A DNA stretch of 64,000 bases, from NCBI RefSeq assembly GCF_019924045.1, contig NZ_JAHXBN010000013.1, forward strand, positions 454,622 through 518,621, read 5' to 3'. The position numbers and the translations under genes are program-made. Positions 26,122-34,106 of this stretch are shown here, one piece after another. Origin of the DNA: Dyadobacter fermentans. Its GTDB lineage: Bacteria; Bacteroidota; Bacteroidia; Cytophagales; Spirosomataceae. The number at the start of each line of letters is the position of its first letter. Within the stretch, counting starts at the first letter, position 1. A model generated the notes under the pieces. The model saw nothing but the letters and a program-made list of their open reading frames with translations. It was not told the DNA's origin and did no database searches.

Positions 26122-28128
26122 ATGGCTAAGTCAACCGGAAAGAAAAAAACAAACGCAACCGTCGATCCTGCCGAGGATGCCGGCACCCCTGTGGCGGCCC
26201 AGTCGGTGAATGCGGTGGAAACCATTAGCCGTTTTACAGACTTCGATATTCACTTGTTCCGTCAGGGCAAGCATTTCAAGCTTTATGAGAAGCTGGGTTC
26301 GCATGTGATGGAGGTCAATGGGGTGGTAGGGACGTATTTCGCAGTGTGGGCTCCCAACGCGACCTACCTGTCGGTGATCGGCAATTTCAACGGCTGGAAC
26401 CATGGCAGCCATTCGCTGGCACCGCGCTGGGATAGTTCCGGTATCTGGGAAGGCTGGATTCCGAATGTCGGGGTAGGGGAAGTTTACAAATACTACATTA
26501 TCTCCCAAAACGGGCAGCATCTCGAAAAGTCGGATCCTTTTGCGCTCTGGTGCGAGGTGGCGCCGCGCACGGCTTCCATTGTATGGGATACCTGGTACGA
26601 ATGGAATGACGCCGAATGGATGAAGATCCGCAAGGAAAAGAACAAGCTGAATGCGCCGATCTCGGTGTACGAAGTGCATTTGGGCTCCTGGCAGCGCGAC
26701 CCGTCAAATCCCGAAAGGCATTTGACCTACAAGGAGATCGCGGCCAGCCTGGTACCTTATGTGAAGGAAATGGGCTTCACGCACGTGGAACTGATGCCGA
26801 TCATGGAGCACCCGTATGCGCCTTCGTGGGGATACCAGATCACGGGTTACTTCTCTTGCTCGTCGCGCATGGGGACGCCGCAGGAACTGATGTACCTCGT
26901 AGATCAGCTGCACCAGGCGGGCATCGGTGTGTATATGGACTGGGTGCCTTCCCATTTCCCGGGCGATGCTCATGGGCTCTTCCGGTTCGACGGCACGGCA
27001 TTGTACGAGCATGAAGACCCGCGTAAAGGCTACCATCCCGACTGGAAGAGCTATATTTTCAACTACGGAAGGAACGAGGTAAGGTCGTTTTTGATCAGTA
27101 ATGCCATTTTCTGGCTCGACCGCTATCACTCCGACGGCTTGCGCGTGGATGCGGTGGCATCGATGCTCTACCTCGACTATTCCCGCAAGCACGGTGAATG
27201 GATCCCGAACGAATTCGGCGGCCGCGAGAACCTGGAAGCGATTTCATTGCTACGTGAAATGAATGTCGCCGTCTACACCGAGTTCCCGGATATCCAGACC
27301 ATCGCCGAGGAATCGACGGCATTCCCGGGCGTATCCCGCCCCGTGTTTGTAGGCGGACTGGGCTTTGGTATGAAATGGATGATGGGCTGGATGAATGACA
27401 CCCTGAAGTATTTCGAGAAAGACCCGGCGTTCCGCAAATGGCACCAGGACCAGCTTACATTCAGTCTCGTGTATGCATTTTCTGAGAACTTCATGCTGCC
27501 ATTCTCGCACGACGAGGTGGTTTATGGCAAGAAGTCGCTCATTAACAAAATGCCCGGCGACGAATGGCAGCGGTTTGCGAACCTGCGCCTGATGTTCACA
27601 TATATGTACACGCACCCGGGCACGAAGCTGATGTTCATGGGGGGCGAATTCGGGCAGACTTCGGAATGGAACTTCCAGCAGAGCCTGGACTGGCATTTGC
27701 TGGAACATGCGCCGCACAAAGGCATCCGTGAATGCGTGATTGCGCTCAACAAGCTGTACAAAGAGGAGCCGGCATTGTTCGACTATTCATTCTCACACGA
27801 CGGCTTCGAATGGATCGATACACAGGACCGCGAAAACTCCGTACTCGTCTATGCCCGCAAATCGACCGACCCCACACGTAACCTGATCATCGCCCTGAAC
27901 CTCACCCCGGTTCCCCGGAAAGGTTATCGCGTCGGCGTGGCCTCGGAAGGAAGCTGGAAGGAGATATTCAATTCGGATGCGGCGGAGTTCGGCGGCAGCG
28001 GGATCATCAATTATGAGCCGGTAACTGCGGAGAGCCATCAATGGCATGGGAAAGCCCATTCGCTGATCCTGGATCTGCCTCCGTTGGGTGCGGTGGTGCT
28101 CAGGAAAGAAGTCAAAAAACGCAAATAG
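26122..28128 (+). CDS. glgB: 1,4-alpha-glucan branching enzyme
   Basis: This 668-residue enzyme makes alpha-1,6 branches in glycogen. It has a CBM48 domain (about 60-160), then a GH13 barrel with the signature DWVPSHFP. The nucleophile Asp lies in LRVDAVASML (near 342), the acid Glu in TIAEESTAFP (near 395), and the third acid in FSHDEVVYGK. A C-terminal beta domain follows. The first about 35 residues are a Lys/Ala-rich, likely disordered leader. No other glycogen gene is in the window. Confidence 0.95.
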   Translation: MAKSTGKKKTNATVDPAEDAGTPVAAQSVNAVETISRFTDFDIHLFRQGKHFKLYEKLGSHVMEVNGVVGTYFAVWAPNATYLSVIGNFNGWNHGSHSLAPRWDSSGIWEGWIPNVGVGEVYKYYIISQNGQHLEKSDPFALWCEVAPRTASIVWDTWYEWNDAEWMKIRKEKNKLNAPISVYEVHLGSWQRDPSNPERHLTYKEIAASLVPYVKEMGFTHVELMPIMEHPYAPSWGYQITGYFSCSSRMGTPQELMYLVDQLHQAGIGVYMDWVPSHFPGDAHGLFRFDGTALYEHEDPRKGYHPDWKSYIFNYGRNEVRSFLISNAIFWLDRYHSDGLRVDAVASMLYLDYSRKHGEWIPNEFGGRENLEAISLLREMNVAVYTEFPDIQTIAEESTAFPGVSRPVFVGGLGFGMKWMMGWMNDTLKYFEKDPAFRKWHQDQLTFSLVYAFSENFMLPFSHDEVVYGKKSLINKMPGDEWQRFANLRLMFTYMYTHPGTKLMFMGGEFGQTSEWNFQQSLDWHLLEHAPHKGIRECVIALNKLYKEEPALFDYSFSHDGFEWIDTQDRENSVLVYARKSTDPTRNLIIALNLTPVPRKGYRVGVASEGSWKEIFNSDAAEFGGSGIINYEPVTAESHQWHGKAHSLILDLPPLGAVVLRKEVKKRK

Positions 28129-28196
28129 TTTAGTAGAGGAGCAACGGTAAGGTCGCGAATGTGTGTCTACCGTTTACTTAATTCGTAGATGATCTT

Positions 28197-28230
28197 GAGG
28201 CAGAGGCTGGGGTCTCTGCCTTATTTTTTT
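28197..28230 (+). terminator. Terminator of glgB
   Basis: GGCAGAG (28199-28205), 8-base loop, CTCTGCC (28214-28220), then TTATTTTTTT. The last T also begins TACCTTTG (28230-28237), a good -7 box for the next gene. Confidence 0.8.
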
Positions 28231-28259
28231 ACCTTTGCCGTTCAAAACATCACGATCAA

Positions 28260-28940
28260 ATGAAAAGCATTCGATTCATAGTACTTTTTGCTTTTTTAGG
28301 TTTATCAGAAGCTTTTTCTCAGGACATATCCCGCGTTACTTCCGGCATCGACGTCGGCCTGGGCTACCAGGACAAGGTTTGGGTGCCTTCGGTTACCTAC
28401 CATCAGGAATTGAGCCTCAGTAACTTTCCCTGGTTCAGGATAGGTTGGGGTGTGCGGGGCTGGGGGTATTACGCCGGCCGCACAGACATGCTCCCCAAGG
28501 CCAGTGCTCTCAATGCCGACACGCTCAAATTCGGAAAAATCACTGCCAACGGCGCCAGCTTTCTGGTTGGGGCTAATTTCAGAGTTTGGAAATTCGACAT
28601 CGGAGTCAATACCGACCTTTTTGGCGTTGCATTCGGCTTGAAACGCAATGCATTGTACGAAGGCGGCGGCCTTTATGGAGAGGGCGGCGCGCATTATAAT
28701 TCCTACATTAAAAGCGGTCCTGCAACCCTGAATGCCCTGCCGCTGTTCATGGACAAGCAAAACGGGCAGTCGGAAGCATATGTCCGCTTCTGGATCACCG
28801 ACCAGATCGGCGTGAAAGTAGCTTATGTGCATGGTCGCATGACGTACGCATCGCCTGACAAGCTGATCAACGGCCAGACGCGCTATTCGACCACTTACGG
28901 CGTGCCTTACGTGGCGTTATCGTTCCCTTTATACAACTAA
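28260..28940 (+). CDS. Exported beta-rich hypothetical protein, possibly an outer membrane barrel
   Basis: The 226-residue protein has a signal peptide (ends SEAFSQ). The mature part has alternating aromatic beta strands (WFRIGWGVRGWGYYAG, EAYVRFWITDQIGVKVAYVHG) and ends in hydrophobic residues with an aromatic near the C-terminus (VALSFPLYN). This pattern is compatible with a small outer membrane barrel. No named family is recognised. It precedes the Nudix gene by 17 bases on the same strand. Confidence 0.65.
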   Translation: MKSIRFIVLFAFLGLSEAFSQDISRVTSGIDVGLGYQDKVWVPSVTYHQELSLSNFPWFRIGWGVRGWGYYAGRTDMLPKASALNADTLKFGKITANGASFLVGANFRVWKFDIGVNTDLFGVAFGLKRNALYEGGGLYGEGGAHYNSYIKSGPATLNALPLFMDKQNGQSEAYVRFWITDQIGVKVAYVHGRMTYASPDKLINGQTRYSTTYGVPYVALSFPLYN

Positions 28941-28957
28941 TATTCGCGCACTAGCTT

Positions 28958-29629
28958 ATGGCAGAGAATCTGACCGATTCGCATAAATACAATCTCTGGA
29001 AGAACCGCCTGGTCGGGAATGGGCTTGATATCCACCGGATCGACGAGCTTTATACCCGTCGCAACGGTCATGGCGAAGTATTGTTCTCGCTCCTCTACAC
29101 CGACGCGACAACGCCGGAAGGTAATAAAATACCGCCCATTTGCTTCCTGAAAGGCGAAGTCGTAAGCGTGCTCGTATGTTTTATTGATGTAGTGACCGGA
29201 GAAAAATACCTGCTCCTCGTACAGCAGCGTCGTATTTGCGACGGCTCAATGACCTACGAACACCCGGCCGGCATGCTCGACAGCGAGAGTGACGCAGCCT
29301 CCGTCGCCGCGCGCGAGGTTTTCGAAGAAACCGGCATCGCCGTCGAAAAATCTCAGCTGATCAGCGTCAACAGCGAACCATTCTACCCGTCCACCGGCAC
29401 GAGCGACGAAGCGATGTACATGTTCTATTGTGAACTGGAACTCACTTCTGAGGCCATCCAGTCGTACCACGACACCGTACAAGGCCTGCTTTCCGATCAC
29501 GAGTACATCAAGACTTTCGTTGTCCCGTTCGAAGAAGGCCACAAGCTGATCACGAATGTAAACGGGGTATTACTTGATTATCTCTACCTGAAAAGCGTGG
29601 GCGACTGGGAGTTGCTGAAAAAGTTGTAA
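28958..29629 (+). CDS. Nudix hydrolase
   Basis: The 223-residue protein has a Nudix box at about residues 104-126, with AAREVFEETGI intact. The first Glu of the consensus GX5EX7REUXEEXGU is shifted by one position (GMLDSES). This deviates from the motif but keeps the metal-binding REVFEE helix. The flanking strands fit ADP-ribose or GDP-mannose pyrophosphatase-like Nudix enzymes. Substrate unknown. It is the last chromosomal-type gene before tRNA-Arg. Confidence 0.82.
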   Translation: MAENLTDSHKYNLWKNRLVGNGLDIHRIDELYTRRNGHGEVLFSLLYTDATTPEGNKIPPICFLKGEVVSVLVCFIDVVTGEKYLLLVQQRRICDGSMTYEHPAGMLDSESDAASVAAREVFEETGIAVEKSQLISVNSEPFYPSTGTSDEAMYMFYCELELTSEAIQSYHDTVQGLLSDHEYIKTFVVPFEEGHKLITNVNGVLLDYLYLKSVGDWELLKKL

Positions 29630-29636
29630 TTTTGGG

Positions 29637-31322
29637 TCACTGATTTTGAAACAAATTTTCGGGGAATTGCTCAAAATTGAAAATAGAAGCTATATTTGCA
29701 CCCCGATAAGGCTTCAAAGCCAGCGACTGCTCCCGTAGTTCAATGGATAGAATAATGGTTTCCGGTACCATCGATAGGGGTTCGAATCCCTTCGGGAGCA
29801 CCCTAAGGGACAAGTCGTTTTTAAACGCACTTGTCCCTTTTTTTTGCGTTCGTAACTTGCTCGTTATCTGATAAATAAGGTCGATCCCTTCGTTCAGCCG
29901 AGCGGTTCGATGTTCGATTCCGTCAAACGTCAAATTTTCCGGGAAGATCGAACCAATTATCTGCCTTTTTTCTTCTATCGTACCTGATTTATAGAGCTTT
30001 GAGAGGTGTTCGAGTCCCGTGAGGATATGCTTTAAATATGCGCCTATTTCTGCATGATCATCGGAAAAGCTGTTGAGCTTAATTTCAAGCTCTTCGATTC
30101 GTTTTGTACAGTGCGATTTTACATGCTCAAAGTCTTCCGTTCCCAACAGCCCATCGACCAATTTAATCCGGGCATTTCGCAATCTCTCGTTTATCTTGTC
30201 GAGTTCTTCGACTAAATTTCGACGTTCCATTTCCCGAATTTTGGTCTGTTCTTTGTAGGTGGCAAGCACCAGATCAGAATAAATTTTCATCCGGCCGGGA
30301 CGCGGTACAAGCATGTTGAGTTGCCTTTCGAACTTTTCATTTACGTCGTCCGCTTTAAATCGCACACCACACGACGAAGAACAGTGATAATAGTAGTAGT
30401 AAGTGCTTCTTCCTTTCGATGCGCTTCCAGACAGCATTCTATCGCATTTGGTACAACGTAAGAACCCCCGGAGAGGAAGGTTGTCATCTGAAACGATTTT
30501 TGGCTTTTGATATGGATTCCGTTTTCGTCCGGAAATCATATCCTGCACTAAATTGAACGTTGAGGGCGACACGATTGGCTCGTGCAATCCCTTCACACGC
30601 TGTGCCTTTTCCCCTTCGAATTCGGGAATAAATATTTGTCCGCAATAGACCGGATTCCGAATTGCAAGCCAAAAGTTGTTTTTACTGCACTTTAGTCCTT
30701 TTCTGACCGCTTGCTTCCATACCTGTTCCGTGTTAAACCTACCTAGGGCAAGTTCTTCAAACACCCATTTCATTATCTGTGCCTTATTTGTGTCAGGCTC
30801 AATTATTTTTTTTCCGTCAAATGAGCGGGTATTACGATATCCTATCGGGGCGGTGGCAACCCAGCGTCCTTCTTTCTTGGCGCGCCGCATGCCGTGGAAG
30901 ACATTTAACGCGCGACGGTCATTCTCAACTTCGGGCGCAGCTAAATAGAAAGCCAGCATGATCTTGTTTTCTGGAATTCGGATATCAAGTGGTTGTTCGA
31001 TAGCCTGTGGTTCAATACCTGCTTTGCGAAGGATATTAATCATTTGGTAGGCATCACCAGCGTTGCGACTGAACCGGTCCCATTTTGTAAATAGGATCTG
31101 ATCAATCTGAAGTCGTTTCTTCTCCCTTAATCGGGCAAGTAGCATTTGCCACTTTGGCCGCAAGAATGTTTTTGCCGAATGGTCCTCGAGGATCACTTCG
31201 GCAACTTCCACGGAATTGTGCTTACACCAATTTCGCAACCTTTCCTCTTGATCTCGCTGAGAATAGCCTTTTTCTGCCTGTTCATCAGTGCTTACCCTGA
31301 CATATAGAATAGCTCTGGACAT
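29637..31322 (-). CDS. Large serine recombinase (site-specific integrase)
   Basis: The frame gives 561 residues. It has an N-terminal resolvase domain with the catalytic Ser11 in YVRVSTDEQ and Arg residues in KWDRFSRN. A recombinase domain follows (APIGYRNT, FNTEQVWKQAVRKG), then a zinc ribbon (CTKCDRMLSG, then HCSSSCG) and a coiled coil (about 370-410). It would insert or excise DNA. Residues from about 508 on are encoded antisense to tRNA-Arg (KGFEPLSMVPETI), and the last 30 are antisense to its promoter region. The real protein in the free element probably ended differently. It is preceded by a 63-residue gene 8 bases upstream. Confidence 0.88.
   Translation of the reverse strand: MSRAILYVRVSTDEQAEKGYSQRDQEERLRNWCKHNSVEVAEVILEDHSAKTFLRPKWQMLLARLREKKRLQIDQILFTKWDRFSRNAGDAYQMINILRKAGIEPQAIEQPLDIRIPENKIMLAFYLAAPEVENDRRALNVFHGMRRAKKEGRWVATAPIGYRNTRSFDGKKIIEPDTNKAQIMKWVFEELALGRFNTEQVWKQAVRKGLKCSKNNFWLAIRNPVYCGQIFIPEFEGEKAQRVKGLHEPIVSPSTFNLVQDMISGRKRNPYQKPKIVSDDNLPLRGFLRCTKCDRMLSGSASKGRSTYYYYYHCSSSCGVRFKADDVNEKFERQLNMLVPRPGRMKIYSDLVLATYKEQTKIREMERRNLVEELDKINERLRNARIKLVDGLLGTEDFEHVKSHCTKRIEELEIKLNSFSDDHAEIGAYLKHILTGLEHLSKLYKSGTIEEKRQIIGSIFPENLTFDGIEHRTARLNEGIDLIYQITSKLRTQKKGTSAFKNDLSLRVLPKGFEPLSMVPETIILSIELREQSLALKPYRGANIASIFNFEQFPENLFQNQ
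29666..29698 (+). promoter_or_regulatory. Promoter of tRNA-Arg
   Basis: ATTG (29666-29669), 21-base spacer and TATATTTG (29691-29698) match the Bacteroidota -33/-7 consensus. The -7 box is 30 bases before the mature tRNA start. Confidence 0.7.
29729..29800 (+). tRNA. tRNA-Arg (anticodon CCG)
   Basis: A full cloverleaf is visible: acceptor arms GCTCCCG and CGGGAGC with discriminator A, D arm from GTTC, anticodon stem ATGGT/ACCAT enclosing loop TTCCGGT (anticodon CCG), and T arm AGGGGTTCGAATCCCTT. CCA is not encoded. The 3' half is a likely recombinase attachment site, because the recombinase frame runs through it. Confidence 0.95.
29805..29845 (+). terminator. Strong terminator after tRNA-Arg
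   Basis: AAGGGACAAGT-CGTTT, loop TT, AAACG-C-ACTTGTCCCTT: a nearly perfect 16-bp stem followed by a T run. It also lies within the 3' coding part of the recombinase on the other strand. Confidence 0.85.
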
Positions 31323-31330
31323 GGTATTGG

Positions 31331-31522
31331 TTATTTTGTTGACGAATTGCGCTTCGAACCAGAAGCCTTACGAAAATACTGATTAATAGCCAATGTAACC
31401 AGGTGTTGCATCGATTCCAGCATCTTTTCTGCTTGTTCGATAGTTAGATCTTCGCCAATATCTTTCAGATGTTTGACGACACTCAAGACTTGCTCATTGT
31501 TAGGTTTACCTCGTTTCTCCAT
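31331..31522 (-). CDS. Small hypothetical protein upstream of the recombinase
   Basis: The 63-residue helical protein starts at the ATG at 31522 (MEKRGKPNNEQVLSVVKHL). It ends with a basic tail (KASGSKRNSSTK). The stop is 8 bases before the recombinase start, so the two form an operon. A partner or regulator of recombination is plausible from position only. No family recognised. Confidence 0.55.
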   Translation of the reverse strand: MEKRGKPNNEQVLSVVKHLKDIGEDLTIEQAEKMLESMQHLVTLAINQYFRKASGSKRNSSTK

Positions 31523-31965
31523 TGCCACGCTCTTTTCTCCAAGCCTTAATATAGGTCTGTGAAAACGGGGAACAAGCACCCTTTCGATTTTCGAATGGGT
31601 CAATGCGGAGATGAACGTTCCGAAGAATAGCTTTGGTTATTTGTCCTCGCCTGGGGGCACAAGAAGTAGAGTATCCTACCTGCAACGGGGCAAATGTCGC
31701 ATCAAATTTTTGTTGATCTAGAATCGATATCTAAATGCTTGAAAATGAGAGACAAATTTGAGCGTTAAAAGCCAAGTAGTGTACGTAAATACGGTCGTTA
31801 AAGTGAAATTTCAATATCCTGCCAAAGTTTGTCCTCCTATCGTTGGGAGAGGGATTTTTGTTCAGTTAAAGGGGAGTGCTACACCTTAATCTGTACTTTT
31901 CCATCGACTCCAGAAATACATTAATAGTTGGCCGTCTGTGTGTGAACGGTCCAATCCAAAAAATA
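31523..31965. other. Intergenic stretch without a recognisable gene
   Basis: This low-GC interval lies between the recombinase operon and the MarR-GNAT promoter. It contains one copy of a short dispersed repeat (31874-31902). I see no coding frame, RNA gene or clear terminator in it. Confidence 0.6.
31874..31902 (+). repeat. Dispersed repeat type E, copy 1
   Basis: The core TACACCTTAATCTGTACTT is preceded by a GGGGAG-like stretch. The same 19-base core occurs once more at 59425-59443 in the same orientation. It may be an insertion-element end or scar. Confidence 0.5.
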
Positions 31966-32022
31966 CTTGCAACTAAATAGATCTCTCAATATATTTGCAT
32001 AACTGATTATATAAATAGTTAT
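31966..32022 (+). promoter_or_regulatory. Promoter and MarR-type operator of the MarR-GNAT gene
   Basis: CTTG (31966-31969), 20-base spacer, TATATTTG (31990-31997). Directly after the -7 box a 24-bp imperfect palindrome (31999-32022) has arms ATAACTGATTAT and ATAAATAGTTAT, pairing at 10 of 12 positions. It covers the expected transcription start and the first bases of the start codon. Binding there would block transcription. Confidence 0.6.
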
Positions 32023-32977
32023 GAACTTATTTAGTAAGACGGGAAAAATGGCTCTTGGGAGTCGGTTACGCTTGTTTACAGGCCGCATAACCGATGATGC
32101 TGCTAAGATATACGAGTTGTATAATGTGGACTTCTCTCCAAAATGGTTCCCCGTATTTTTTGTGCTCTCTACTGATGGGGCAAAGACGATTACTGAAATC
32201 GCCGATGATATCGGACATTCTCAGCCATCCGTCACAAAAATTATTAAAGAGATGGAAGCGGCCGGAATTGTAGCCGGTAACCAAAAGTCAAAGGATAAAC
32301 GCAGAAATGTAGTTAGCCTGACTGAGGCGGGGGGCGCACTTGCAGAGAAGGTAAAAGTTCAATCCGGAGATATCGAGGTGGCTATTGATGAAATTATCAG
32401 CGAGGCCACGCACAACCTTTGGGAGGCGCTTGCTGAATGGGAATACCTCCTTGATCAAAAGTCACTGCTAACACGGGTTCAAGGACAAAAGAAACTCCGA
32501 GAGAGTAGGGATGTTCAAATTGTCCCATACGAGGATAGATACCAAACTCACTTCAGATCACTCAATGAACAGTGGATCTCCACCTACTTTAAAATGGAGC
32601 CATCTGATTCCCTGGCACTTGACAATCCCAGAGAAGCCATTTTAGAGACCGGCGGGAAGATATTCGTAGCACTGTACGAAAATGTACCTGTGGGCGTGTG
32701 CGCAATGATTAAACTGGAAGATCCAGAGTATGACTACGAATTAGCAAAAATGGCCGTAGCCCCAGCTGTACAGGGCAAAAATATAGGCATGCTGCTTGGC
32801 GAAACAGTGATCAAGACTGCCCGTGAACTCGGCGCGTCAAAAATATACCTGGAAAGTAATACCATTCTGGCGCCAGCTATCAAGCTATACCAAAAACTTG
32901 GTTTTCAGAAAGTTGTTGGCAGAGCCACTCCTTATGAGCGCTGCAATATTCAAATGGAGTTAAATTTAAAAGGCTAA
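32021..32977 (+). CDS. MarR-GNAT fusion protein
   Basis: The 318-residue protein has an N-terminal MarR winged helix (about 1-145; KTITEIADDIGHSQPSVTKI is the recognition part). This is joined to a C-terminal GNAT acetyltransferase domain (about 165-318) with the acetyl-CoA loop MAVAPAVQGKNIGMLLGE and a terminal YQKLGFQKV. The fusion is known in several phyla. It probably represses its own promoter and acetylates an unknown small molecule. The DUF2000 gene follows after 3 bases. Confidence 0.88.
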   Translation: MNLFSKTGKMALGSRLRLFTGRITDDAAKIYELYNVDFSPKWFPVFFVLSTDGAKTITEIADDIGHSQPSVTKIIKEMEAAGIVAGNQKSKDKRRNVVSLTEAGGALAEKVKVQSGDIEVAIDEIISEATHNLWEALAEWEYLLDQKSLLTRVQGQKKLRESRDVQIVPYEDRYQTHFRSLNEQWISTYFKMEPSDSLALDNPREAILETGGKIFVALYENVPVGVCAMIKLEDPEYDYELAKMAVAPAVQGKNIGMLLGETVIKTARELGASKIYLESNTILAPAIKLYQKLGFQKVVGRATPYERCNIQMELNLKG

Positions 32978-32980
32978 AAA

Positions 32981-33391
32981 ATGTACGATAAAAAAGTAGC
33001 AATCGTCATCAAAGACGATCTTCTTCCATGGCAAAAAATGAATGTGGTTTCATTTTTGGCAGGCAGCATTGCCATAAAATTTCCCGAAACACATGGCGGT
33101 GAATTCGTGACCGCGGATGATGTAAAATTCCTTCCTTTCGTCAAGCATCCAACACTTGTCTACAAAGCAAATAGCTCCGAAAAAATGCAACGAGCCTTTC
33201 AGCGGGCAAGAGATCGGGATCTAGCTATCGGGATCTACACCAAGCCTCTTTTTGCTACCAGATCCGGAGAAGAAAATGTCCAGGAAATTGCAAGCCACAC
33301 AGTTGATGATCTAGACCTGGTCGGCATCATTATCTATGGGGAAAATAAAAAGGTAGATAAGGCATTAGACGGCTTAAAATTCCACGAATAG
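32981..33391 (+). CDS. DUF2000 family protein
   Basis: The 136-residue protein matches DUF2000 throughout: KVAIVIKDDLLPWQKMNVVSF, a central PTLVYKANSSEK and a C-terminal DDLDLVGIIIYGENKKVD. The fold resembles peptidyl-tRNA hydrolase PTH2, but members are of unknown activity. It is tightly linked to the MarR-GNAT gene and so presumably under the same control. Confidence 0.82.
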   Translation: MYDKKVAIVIKDDLLPWQKMNVVSFLAGSIAIKFPETHGGEFVTADDVKFLPFVKHPTLVYKANSSEKMQRAFQRARDRDLAIGIYTKPLFATRSGEENVQEIASHTVDDLDLVGIIIYGENKKVDKALDGLKFHE

Positions 33392-33414
33392 ATTTGTGAG
33401 AACCTACGGGAATC

Positions 33415-33760
33415 ATGGTAGCAAATTCAAACCTTCATAATTCCACCATCAAGGGAATAATAGATAATGGGTTCGCTCTCAGCGCTGAAGATTTGGCCGG
33501 AACTTTGAATGCGGAAAAGAAACAATTATCAAAAGGATGTATGAATTATAGGACTATCGCGGAGTACGTCTTCATCCCAATGACCCGAAAGTATAGGTAA
33601 TTCATCCCTTTCCCCAGCACCTACAATTTCTACGCAAAGTCGACCAAAGGTGTATGGTCGGGTAATTACGGCTAGTGTTCTTTGGGATTAGCTGCCTTAC
33701 TAAAAGAAGATGTCAAAATAACCACCACCTCGGGCGCTGAGAATAAGTAGATCAGGCTAC
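33415..33760 (+). pseudogene. Decayed organomercurial-lyase-like (MerB C-terminal-like) gene
   Basis: The first 61 codons from the ATG at 33415 are open (LHNSTIKGIIDNGFALSAED). Past that point, homology to the alkylmercury lyase-like family continues only if frames are switched and stops ignored. The segment near 33570 reads LHPNDPKV, stop, VIHPF in a shifted frame. The segment at 33631-33745 reads KGVWSGNYG, stop, CSLGLAALLKEDVKITTTSG in the first frame. Intact relatives have a WCSLGVAALL-type motif there. At least two in-frame stops and a frame change make it non-functional. It follows DUF2000 by 23 bases and may once have been in the same operon. Family named from memory of the motif. Confidence 0.6.
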
Positions 33761-34023
33761 TGCTGTTCTTGTGGGTAGTGACTTTCTTTGTAGGAGATGC
33801 CTTAACCCGATTGATAATTTTTCGTAATTACATGTAGTCAAAAATTTAACCGGTGGTTAAGCAGTAATCTTAGCAAGTTTTGGTTCGACCTGTCTGTGGG
33901 CTTGTATGGCCTGTTTAAGTTCGGTATACCTAAGATTGCTCACGTTAACTGTATTTTAAGTTTGAGCTGGCTATTCGCTACTCGAAGGTTTGTCGTACCT
34001 CGTATCAATGTTTATTAAATAAA

Positions 34024-34063
34024 ACAGACTTGTTTGTTTTTATTGTTGATTTGTTTAACTTTC
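34024..34063 (+). promoter_or_regulatory. TetR-type operator (copy 1) and promoter of the monooxygenase gene
   Basis: ACAGACTTGTTTGT (34024-34037) differs by one base from the perfect site found three more times downstream. TTTG (34033-34036) inside it, plus a 19-base spacer and TAACTTTC (34056-34063), form a promoter, so a bound repressor would cover the -33 element. Confidence 0.7.
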
Positions 34064-34106
34064 TCTCAGATCACTGCTTTAATGGATCCACACTAAACCT
34101 TGTGTC

